DNA of 6,019 bases from positions 1-6,019 of the forward strand of contig PSRL01000119.1 in NCBI GenBank assembly GCA_003176035.1, in the 5' to 3' direction. A program made the position numbers and the translations under genes. Positions 1 to 6,019 of the stretch are shown piece after piece (the stretch's first letter is position 1; each line of letters starts with the position of its first letter). This DNA is from Verrucomicrobiota bacterium. GTDB lineage: Bacteria; Verrucomicrobiota; Verrucomicrobiia; Chthoniobacterales; Xiphinematobacteraceae. The notes below the pieces were generated by a model, which saw only the letters and a list, made by a program, of their open reading frames with translations, was not told the origin of the DNA and ran no database searches.

Positions 1-588
1 CGGTTCCAACAAGAATTAGAACAGGCCAAAACAAGCTCCTCAGGAGGTCAGCGAGGGGCGCCAAAGACGTCCCAGGACTTCCAAAGCGCGCTTTTCACTG
101 CTCTCGAGCTTTCCCAGGCAAACCAAGAGCTGCCAGCTGCCGCTCTGTGGGTTAGGGTGGAGACCCGCTCCGGAACTCACTATGTAAACACAAAGGACCT
201 TCGGATAATATCGGCACCCAAGGACACCATATTCATGGATGCTTCCAGTGGATTGCTCTGGGATGCCAAAACAAAGGTGCTTTCCTTACTACCTCGTTTA
301 GGAAGTCAATTAACCACTATTTTAAATGGTAAACAAGTAGAGCCATTGAAAACTAATGGGCAAGGGATTTTATTTGTGACCGCAGATGGTAAGGAAATTA
401 TTCAAGACATTGATCAAAATGGAAATGCTCGACAGAGTATCTCGGTAACTTTATCGGCTCGGCAAAATAACGATCAAAATTCATTTGAGCTAGGATCACG
501 GCAGCCCACCCGTCAAGAAAGCATTACACGCAACAACCATGTTGGCAGTCCTCCTCTATCGCCTCCTCGTGCCATACTGGCGGTGTAA
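1..588 (+). CDS. C-terminal part of an unrecognised protein (5' end outside window)
   Basis: Frame 1 is open from the first base to the TAA at 586-588, giving 195 residues. The GTG at 157 is only an internal codon: the frame reads on upstream without a stop and no ribosome binding site precedes it, so the gene starts before the window. The visible part begins with a polar Gln/Ser/Gly-rich stretch (about residues 1-30), then a likely helix (about 32-50). A region rich in short beta-type strands and turns follows (about 51-140, for example LWVRVETRSG, and GILFVTADGKEI at about 123-134). It ends in a polar, probably disordered tail rich in Gln, Asn, Arg, Ser and Pro. There is no membrane segment, Cys cluster or catalytic motif that I can see. 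The beta-rich part could be a small surface or binding domain, but that is a guess. Base composition falls from 58% G+C (1-180) to 34% (301-420). The gene converges on spmAB. It is probably a real gene, because the frame stays open through both the GC-rich and AT-rich parts. Confidence 0.6.
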   Translation, partial: RFQQELEQAKTSSSGGQRGAPKTSQDFQSALFTALELSQANQELPAAALWVRVETRSGTHYVNTKDLRIISAPKDTIFMDASSGLLWDAKTKVLSLLPRLGSQLTTILNGKQVEPLKTNGQGILFVTADGKEIIQDIDQNGNARQSISVTLSARQNNDQNSFELGSRQPTRQESITRNNHVGSPPLSPPRAILAV

Positions 589-621
589 GGTGCGCTTTTA
601 AAATAGGACTGTAGGTTTCGT

Positions 622-641
622 TGATGGAATCATTTTTTTTT
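622..641 (+). terminator. possible weak terminator after the plus-strand gene
   Basis: A 4-bp stem (TGAT at 622-625, ATCA at 629-632) with a 3-base loop is followed directly by nine T residues (633-641). It lies 33 bases past the stop of the plus-strand gene, where a terminator would be expected between convergent genes. The stem is short and A/T-rich, so it may not end transcription by itself. The opposite strand shows no U-run for spmAB in this gap. Confidence 0.3.
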
Positions 642-646
642 AACTG

Positions 647-667
647 ATTATTCCTTAAATTATTCCT
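647..667. repeat. tandem 9-bp direct repeat
   Basis: ATTATTCCT occurs at 647-655 and again at 659-667, separated by TAA. The period is 12 bases, about one helical turn. It lies in the gap between the two convergent genes. It could be chance in A/T-rich DNA, and no function is assigned. Confidence 0.4.
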
Positions 668-694
668 AACTCAGCGCATCGGTATTTCGCCTGT

Positions 695-1996
695 TTAACT
701 TTTACCTCCAAAAACAAAATTGCAAATGATAACAGATACTATAAGCCCTGTAAGATCGGCAATTAAGCCCGCAGGAACGGCCTGCCGGGTACGTCGAATG
801 GAAACAGCGCCAAAATATACAGCTAAGACGTAAAAGGTTGTTTCGCTGCTGCCCACAAACGTTCCGCCTATCCGTGCAACTAGACTGTCGGGGTTGTGAG
901 ACTGGACGAGCTCGGCGAATATTCCATTGGCGCCACTTCCACTTAATGGGCGAATTAGTGCCAACGGAAGAAGGTCGGGCGGGAAGTGGAGCGGCTGGAA
1001 AATGGGTCTTAGCCAATGGCTCAAAAGTTCGATACCTCCTGCCGCACGAAACATTCCAATAGCGACGAGTATTGCAACAAGATAGGGAATAATGCGGATT
1101 CCAGTATGGAAACCTTCTTTGGCGCCTTCTATAAATTCTTCATAGACGGGAATTCGTTTTAGCGCGGCATAGAGTGGAAAGAAGGTCAGTAAAACAGGGA
1201 TTGCCAACTGAGAGGCCACATCCACCAAACGAGAAAAAATACCACGGTCCGAGGGGGCAGAGGTGGTTACTACTAAATGCCAGGCAATAAATATAAAGAA
1301 AAAAGAAAGAGCGACCAGAATGGCTTTTGCCCAAAGGGGTAGGGAAATTAGAGCAACTTCAGGCAAATCACTGACTTCGGCACAGAGTGTTTTTTCGCTT
1401 GACTGAGGAAGCCGGAAAATTGGAGCACGCTGTAATAACTTAACTGAAGCAATTGCGGCTATTGTTGAGCAGGCGGTTGCTACGAGAGTCGTTCCGATAA
1501 TTGCAGTGGGCTCTTTGGATCCGGCAGCGGCGAGAATGGCAATCGTCGTCGTCGGAATTAACTGCACGGAACTGGTGTTTAAAGCTAGAAAGGTACACAT
1601 GGCATTAGTGGCAATGCCGGGATGAGGATTTAAACGTTCAAGCTCCTGCATGGCTTTCAGTCCGACCGGTGTCGCTGCATTAGCTAGCCCGAGCATATTG
1701 GCAGCCATGTTCATTACTATAGAGCCCAAAGCAGGATGTCCTTTCGGTATTTCCGGAAAAAGAAATTTTAAAAGCGGTTGCAAGCCACGGGCTATGATCT
1801 GGACGATGCCAGCTTTTTCCGCCAATCGCATGATTCCCAGCCACAGGGCGAAAATGCCGATCAGTGGCAATGCTATGTTCATTACCGCTGCCTTAGCTGA
1901 ATCGAAGGCAGCCAAGGTGACTTCGGTGAGCCGATTGTGAATCGCGCCAAGAACTACTGCACAAAAAATTAAACCGAACCAGATGTAATTAAGCAC
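695..1996 (-). CDS. fused SpmA-SpmB membrane protein (nucleoside-recognition/Gate domains)
   Basis: This complete 433-residue integral membrane protein joins two proteins that are separate neighbours in Bacillus (SpmA about 196 residues, SpmB about 178). Residues 1-195 match SpmA: an N-terminal membrane segment, then LTEVTLAAFDSAKAAV (23-38), the block NMAANMLGLANAATPVGLKA (96-115) and the TIAIL segment. A polar linker (about 196-213) leads to the SpmB half. That half carries IIPYLVAILVAIGMFRAAG (302-320), LALIRPLSGSGANGI (345-359) and GSSETTFYVLAVYFGA (382-397). Each half has a Gate (nucleoside-recognition) domain and several hydrophobic helices. In Bacillus the pair is needed for spore-core dehydration. 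In non-spore-formers the role is unknown, perhaps transport. The GTG at 1994-1996 is chosen because an in-frame stop lies five codons upstream and the first membrane helix begins at once. No Shine-Dalgarno sequence is visible. The gene lies 55 bases downstream of uvrA in the same direction. Confidence 0.9.
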   Translation of the reverse strand: MLNYIWFGLIFCAVVLGAIHNRLTEVTLAAFDSAKAAVMNIALPLIGIFALWLGIMRLAEKAGIVQIIARGLQPLLKFLFPEIPKGHPALGSIVMNMAANMLGLANAATPVGLKAMQELERLNPHPGIATNAMCTFLALNTSSVQLIPTTTIAILAAAGSKEPTAIIGTTLVATACSTIAAIASVKLLQRAPIFRLPQSSEKTLCAEVSDLPEVALISLPLWAKAILVALSFFFIFIAWHLVVTTSAPSDRGIFSRLVDVASQLAIPVLLTFFPLYAALKRIPVYEEFIEGAKEGFHTGIRIIPYLVAILVAIGMFRAAGGIELLSHWLRPIFQPLHFPPDLLPLALIRPLSGSGANGIFAELVQSHNPDSLVARIGGTFVGSSETTFYVLAVYFGAVSIRRTRQAVPAGLIADLTGLIVSVIICNFVFGGKS

Positions 1997-2014
1997 GGAT
2001 GAGAAAAATTACTT

Positions 2015-2043
2015 ATTATAGAGTGTTTTTTTACACAAATAAA
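2015..2043 (-). promoter_or_regulatory. possible promoter of spmAB
   Basis: On the minus strand an exact TATAAT lies at 2015-2020. At a 17-base spacing the -35 position (2038-2043) reads TTTATT, a poor match to TTGACA. A better TTGTGT (2033-2038) is only 12 bases away, which is too close. Transcription from this box would start near 2008, leaving a leader of about a dozen bases, which would fit the lack of a Shine-Dalgarno sequence before the GTG. The region is A/T-rich, so a chance match is quite possible. Confidence 0.3.
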
Positions 2044-2051
2044 TGCTCCAG

Positions 2052-5000
2052 CTAAGCTGTAGCAAAAGACGGCAATTTTTGGGATTTGTTTGCTTTTCCG
2101 TCTTTTAAAACCTTTTTTAAAAAAGGAGCAGTGCGGCTGCGGGTGGAGCGAGCAACATGTTCCGGAGAACCAGCCGCCACCAGTTGGCCTCCATTGGCAC
2201 CCGCGTCCGGTCCCATATCCAAAAGATAATCGGCCTCGCCGATAATATCGAGATGGTGTTCAATGACAATCACCGTCCCCCCTTCATCGACGAGGTGATG
2301 GAGGACGTTGATCAGGCGGGAGACATCGGCTGCATGGAGTCCGATAGTTGGTTCTTCAAGAACATAGAGGGTGGATTTGCCTATGCGGCCGGTTCGCATG
2401 CGTTCAGCACTCGGGGTGGCCCTGCTTGCGAGTTGTTCAACAAGCTTAATCCGTTGAGCTTCGCCACCGCTTAAGGTTGGGCTGGGTTGTCCAAGTTGGA
2501 GGTAACCCAGTCCAGTTTCCACGAGAAGGTCCAAAGGTCGGCGAATTTTGGGGTGTGCGGCAAAAAATTCTGCGGCTTGCTCAATAGTCATTTCCATGAC
2601 ATCGCCGATGGATTTTTGATTATAAAGCACCTCGAGAGTTTGCGGGTTGTAGCGTTTTCCGGCACAGTCTTCGCAGGGCATGTAGCTTGGAGGCAAGAAG
2701 TTCATATCCATTTTGATGACTCCTTGTCCTTCGCAAACTGAGCAACGTCCTTCCGCATTATTAAAAGAAAAGCGACTGGCTGTATAGCCGCGCATTCGGG
2801 CGGTGGGTAACTGAGCAAAGAGGGCTCGAATAGAGTCGAAAAGTTTAATATAGGTTGCTGGCGTTGAACGGGAGGTTTTCCCAATTGGAGATTGGTCCAC
2901 TTCCAGGACTGCTCCGAGATGTTCAGCTCCTCGTAAGGACTTCCAGTGCGAGGTGGAAATCACTTTTTTTGAACGTCCAACCAGTTGTCGGATGGCTGGT
3001 ACCAAGATTCCTCGAAGGAGGGTGCTTTTTCCTGATCCGGAGACGCCGCTGACCACAGTAAGACGCTCGAGAGGGATGCGGATATCCAGGTCGTGGAGAT
3101 TGTGTTTTGTTGCTCCTTCGAGCTCGATCCAACGGCAGCTCTGCAATGACCTTCGCTGGCCCCGTAATGGATGAGGGAGAGGGGCCTTCAGGGCTTTTCC
3201 TGTCGGAGAGTGGGGGTTTTTTAGAATTTGCTTAAGAGAGCCCTCTGCGACGATTTCTCCTCCTTTGCAGCCGGCGCCTGGTCCCAAATCAATAATGTGC
3301 GCAGCTTGGCGCATGGTTTCTTCATCGTGTTCAACGATCAAAAGGGAATTTCCTTGGGTTGCAAGGGCTTTGAGAGCTTCTAATAAGCGAGAATTGTCGC
3401 GTGCATGAAGTCCGATGGTTGGCTCGTCCAGGACATAAAGAACACCTCGAAGATTGGAACCGAGTTGGGAAGCCAAGCGAATGCGTTGTGATTCGCCGCC
3501 ACTCAAGGTCTTGGCTGAGCGATCCAAGGTCAGATAATCCAGTCCCACTTGATTGAGAAATTGAAGGCGCTGTATGATTTCAGCTATAATGTCCTTTGCA
3601 ATCAGTTGTTGATTTTCGGAAAACCGCAGGTGGGCAAAAATTTTGAGCGCTTCGCATGCGGAACTATTTGCGAGGTCGGTTATTGTGAAGCCTTGAAGAC
3701 GAACATGCCGGGCGGTTTCGTTGAGCCGACTGCCAGCACAAATCGGACAGATATGGGCTTCGGTTGGATCCAAGTTTTCATAATGGTGCTCTTCAGCAAG
3801 ATCGGCTTCAAGTTGAGAATCAAACTCCTCACGGTCGATACTGCGCCAGATTTCTCCGAAGCCCCGACAATGGGGACACCAGCCATGAGGCGAGTTGAAG
3901 GAAAAAAGTCGTGGATCCGGTTCCTCAAAAGCCCGCTCGCAGCGGGGGCAATTGAGCTCTGTGCTGAGCAGATGAAATTTTTTACGGGAGTCTCGCAATC
4001 GGGCTGTACCCTTCCCAATCTTTAAGGCCTGACGCACCAGAGGTTCCACACAGTCCACCTGTTTGGGAGAAAGTTCGGCGACCAAAACATCGATGTTATG
4101 CTCCTTGAAGCGTTCTAGCTTAGTGAAGCCGCTTACAGGCTGGAGGGTGCCATCGACTAGCAACTGAGAAAATCCCTGACGTTCCGCCCACCGAGCGACC
4201 TCGGTGTGAAAACCTTTACGCCCTTTGATCACTGGCGCGTAGATCTGGAGTGACCCTCGAGACAAAAGTTTTGTCGCATATTGAGCAACGGCTGTCGGCG
4301 TGCTTTTTTCAACAGGGATATCGCAATCGGGGCAATATTGAGTTCCTATCTTGGTAAATAAAAGGCGCAGAAAATGATAAATTTCTGTGACGGTGGCGAC
4401 AGTCGATTTTCCGCCCCCTCGTGTCACCCGTTGTTCGATAGCCACGCTTGGCGGGAGGCCTTCAATCTGGTCAACATCGGGTTTTTCCAATTGTTCTACA
4501 AACTGGCGAGCATAGGGCGAAATGCTGTCTAAAAATCGTCTCTGGCCTTCGGCAAATAAAATATCAAAGGCCAGCGTTGATTTGCCCGATCCGCTGAGTC
4601 CTGTAATGACCACAACCTTATTGCGTGGAATATCGACGTTGATATTTTTAAGATTATGTTCTCGAGCGCCACGAATGGAAATCACTGGCGCGGGTTTTGG
4701 CGCAGGGAGAGGTACGGGCAGTAAAGGCTTGGTTGAATCGGCGGGGCGCCCACTGAGAAATGGCCGAAGATAACGGCCCGTATGGGATGCGGGGGAATGG
4801 GCTATCGCTTCAGGTGGGCCTTCAGCGACAAGTTCCCCGCCATTTTCTCCGGCTTCAGGTCCGAGATCAACAACCCAATCAGCGCTTTTGATCACTTCCA
4901 AATTGTGCTCGATGACAATGAGGTTATTTCCTTCATCAACAAGACGTTGAAAAACTCGGATCAGCTGTGCGATGTCGTCGAAATGGAGACCGGTTGTAGG

Positions 5001-6019
5001 CTCGTCGAGAATGAGCAGATGGGTGCCGACACTGTCAGGCGCATGCGCCCTATTCTGGGTAAGGTGTTTTACCAGCTTGAGACGCTGAGATTCTCCTCCA
5101 CTGAGCAGATTGACGGGTTGTCCCAGTTGGAGATATTCGAGGCCGACTTCGCTCATCAATCGGAGCGGCTCAGTGATGTGAGAAGTTTCTTTGGCAAAAA
5201 ATTCCAGGGCTTGACGCACGGTCATTGTGAGGACCTCGTGAATATTTTTCCCTCGATAAAGGATTTTGAGGAGAGCTGGTTGGTAGCGTTTGCCTTCGCA
5301 CTCGGGGCAGCGCAAAAAAAGATCGCTCAGAAACTGCATTTCCACCTTTTCAAATCCTAATCCGGCGCAGCGTTCACAACGACCCTGTCCGGAATTAAAA
5401 GAGAACCATCCGGGTGAAAACCCCTTGGAAATTGCTTCCGGAGTCATACCAAAGAGCTCTCGGATAAAATCAAAAATTCCCAAATAGAGTGCCGGAGACG
5501 AACGCGGTGATCGTGCTAAGGGGCTTTGATCCACCAAAATCACCTCTTCAATATTTTCCTCTCCAAGGATGGCCCTACAGGAACCGGCCGCCTCATTGTG
5601 TTCGGGAGAATCCGGCAAAAGATTGCGGTAAAGGACGTCGTTGACGAGGGAGCTTTTTCCTGATCCGGAAACTCCGGTAATGCAACAAAAAACGCCCAAT
5701 GGGATTCGAATATCCACATCCCGGAAGTTGCGGTGCCGAATCCCGCAGAGTTCGATAAAGTTGTGGGGACTACGACGCTTCTTTGGCACTGCGATGGATT
5801 TGCGATGTGTCAGGTAATCGGCGGTAAGTGAGTTTCGTACTGAGGAAATTCGATGGGCAGGACCCGCATAAATGAGCTTGCCTCCATCCTTTCCGCGACC
5901 CGGTCCGATATCGATGAGTACATCGGCAGAACGAATGATAGCTTCCTCATGCTCAACCACTAAAAGTGTATTCCCTTTGTCGCGGAGTGTGTGCAGGATG
6001 TTGGTAAGACGATGGACAT
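2052..6019 (-). CDS. uvrA: double-length excinuclease ABC subunit A (5' end outside window)
   Basis: UvrA is the cytoplasmic damage-sensing ATPase that loads UvrB in nucleotide excision repair. The visible 1,321 codons run from the right edge to TAG at 2052-2054. The GTG at 5958-5960 is not a start: it codes for Val in LLVVEHEE, the H-loop, and the frame continues upstream. Numbering from the edge, residues 1-50 finish one NBD1. Residues 88-421 are an NBD2 (Walker A GVSGSGKSS 115-123, zinc Cys 214/217/237/240, LSGGESQR 305-312, Walker B LDEPTTGLH 337-345). A Pro-rich linker spans about 422-445. A second full UvrA unit follows. Its NBD1 (446-945) has Walker A 473-481, a UvrB-binding region (about 580-650), Cys 690/693/714/717/757/760, LSGGESQR 838-845 and Asp864-Glu865. 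Its NBD2 (964-1321) has Walker A 991-999, Cys 1092/1095/1115/1118, LSGGEAQR 1182-1189 and His1254. Oddities: the insertion domain in the second unit is mostly gone, and the last Walker B reads LEEPT. Extrapolated full length is about 1,800 residues, as in Chlamydia. Confidence 0.95.
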   Translation of the reverse strand, partial: VHRLTNILHTLRDKGNTLLVVEHEEAIIRSADVLIDIGPGRGKDGGKLIYAGPAHRISSVRNSLTADYLTHRKSIAVPKKRRSPHNFIELCGIRHRNFRDVDIRIPLGVFCCITGVSGSGKSSLVNDVLYRNLLPDSPEHNEAAGSCRAILGEENIEEVILVDQSPLARSPRSSPALYLGIFDFIRELFGMTPEAISKGFSPGWFSFNSGQGRCERCAGLGFEKVEMQFLSDLFLRCPECEGKRYQPALLKILYRGKNIHEVLTMTVRQALEFFAKETSHITEPLRLMSEVGLEYLQLGQPVNLLSGGESQRLKLVKHLTQNRAHAPDSVGTHLLILDEPTTGLHFDDIAQLIRVFQRLVDEGNNLIVIEHNLEVIKSADWVVDLGPEAGENGGELVAEGPPEAIAHSPASHTGRYLRPFLSGRPADSTKPLLPVPLPAPKPAPVISIRGAREHNLKNINVDIPRNKVVVITGLSGSGKSTLAFDILFAEGQRRFLDSISPYARQFVEQLEKPDVDQIEGLPPSVAIEQRVTRGGGKSTVATVTEIYHFLRLLFTKIGTQYCPDCDIPVEKSTPTAVAQYATKLLSRGSLQIYAPVIKGRKGFHTEVARWAERQGFSQLLVDGTLQPVSGFTKLERFKEHNIDVLVAELSPKQVDCVEPLVRQALKIGKGTARLRDSRKKFHLLSTELNCPRCERAFEEPDPRLFSFNSPHGWCPHCRGFGEIWRSIDREEFDSQLEADLAEEHHYENLDPTEAHICPICAGSRLNETARHVRLQGFTITDLANSSACEALKIFAHLRFSENQQLIAKDIIAEIIQRLQFLNQVGLDYLTLDRSAKTLSGGESQRIRLASQLGSNLRGVLYVLDEPTIGLHARDNSRLLEALKALATQGNSLLIVEHDEETMRQAAHIIDLGPGAGCKGGEIVAEGSLKQILKNPHSPTGKALKAPLPHPLRGQRRSLQSCRWIELEGATKHNLHDLDIRIPLERLTVVSGVSGSGKSTLLRGILVPAIRQLVGRSKKVISTSHWKSLRGAEHLGAVLEVDQSPIGKTSRSTPATYIKLFDSIRALFAQLPTARMRGYTASRFSFNNAEGRCSVCEGQGVIKMDMNFLPPSYMPCEDCAGKRYNPQTLEVLYNQKSIGDVMEMTIEQAAEFFAAHPKIRRPLDLLVETGLGYLQLGQPSPTLSGGEAQRIKLVEQLASRATPSAERMRTGRIGKSTLYVLEEPTIGLHAADVSRLINVLHHLVDEGGTVIVIEHHLDIIGEADYLLDMGPDAGANGGQLVAAGSPEHVARSTRSRTAPFLKKVLKDGKANKSQKLPSFATA
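2085..3128 (-). repeat. UvrA NBD2, second copy (internal duplication)
   Basis: These bases encode residues 964 to about 1,311, the last ATPase domain of UvrA, homologous to the domain at 4755-5756. The order of motifs and the zinc spacing (CxxC-19-CxxC) are the same. An 18-base stretch over the Walker A loop is identical between copies (3024-3041 and 5652-5669). This copy differs by Glu in place of the Walker B Asp and by a longer segment with Ser/Arg/Thr between LSGGEAQR and Walker B. A Lys-rich tail of about ten residues ends the protein. Confidence 0.75.
4755..5756 (-). repeat. UvrA NBD2, first copy (internal duplication)
   Basis: These bases encode residues 88-421, the second ATPase domain of the first UvrA unit. 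It has the full set of motifs: Walker A, a CxxC-19-CxxC zinc module with the same spacing as the second zinc finger of E. coli UvrA (from memory), LSGGESQR, LDEPTTGLH and VIEHN. It is the counterpart of the domain encoded at about 2085-3128. The two differ in much of their sequence, so the duplication is old. All catalytic residues are present here. Confidence 0.75.

Noticed and set aside
42..48. Perfect Shine-Dalgarno-like AGGAGGT
   Set aside because: No ATG, GTG or TTG follows at a usable distance in any frame that opens into a gene. It lies inside the coding frame and is probably chance.
157..159. GTG as a possible start for the plus-strand gene
   Set aside because: No ribosome binding site precedes it, and the same frame is open from base 1, so it is read as an internal codon.
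2045..2063. Inverted repeat around the uvrA stop codon as a terminator
   Set aside because: The arms are about 7 bp with a mismatch and a tiny loop, and no proper U-run follows. It overlaps the stop codon, so it is weak evidence for termination between uvrA and spmAB.
3549..4025. 158-residue open frame on the plus strand, opposite uvrA
   Set aside because: It is antisense to the zinc modules of the second UvrA unit and has no ribosome binding site or recognisable domain.
4782..5360. 192-residue open frame on the plus strand, opposite uvrA
   Set aside because: It lies wholly antisense to strongly conserved UvrA motifs and its product looks like nothing known. It is a shadow of the coding strand.
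5958..5960. GTG as a possible start codon for uvrA
   Set aside because: It codes for Val in the H-loop motif VVEHEE. The frame stays open to the right edge and encodes expected UvrA sequence (ILHTLRDKGNTLL) upstream.

Overview
The window holds the ends of two incomplete genes and one complete gene, with almost no non-coding DNA. The organism is most likely a bacterium of the Planctomycetes-Verrucomicrobia-Chlamydiae (PVC) group. The main reason is the unusual double-length UvrA on the minus strand: from memory, a UvrA of about 1,800 residues with four ATPase domains is known from Chlamydia and related PVC lineages, whereas most bacteria have about 940 residues. The mid-range base composition and the fused SpmA-SpmB protein fit this but do not prove it. 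I cannot name a genus.

Layout, left to right. Positions 1-588 (plus strand) are the last 195 codons of a gene that begins before the window. Its product matches no family I recognise. A 106-base gap follows (589-694), with a weak hairpin plus T-run and a short direct repeat. Positions 695-1996 (minus) encode a complete 433-residue membrane protein in which SpmA-like and SpmB-like halves are joined. Positions 1997-2051 are a 55-base gap with a TATAAT box. Positions 2052-6019 (minus) are the last 1,321 codons of uvrA, whose 5' end lies beyond the right edge.

uvrA and spmAB run in the same direction, with uvrA upstream, and could be co-transcribed. The promoter-like box between them suggests spmAB may also have its own start. 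The plus-strand gene converges on spmAB. UvrA is the damage-recognition ATPase of nucleotide excision repair. The SpmAB protein is a membrane protein of unknown transport role, and no functional link to UvrA is evident.

The points most worth a second look are in UvrA. The visible part ends one UvrA unit and contains a whole second one. The second unit has kept its UvrB-binding region but lost most of the insertion domain. The last ATPase domain has Glu in place of the Walker B Asp. I saw no mobile element, CRISPR array, tRNA or rRNA.
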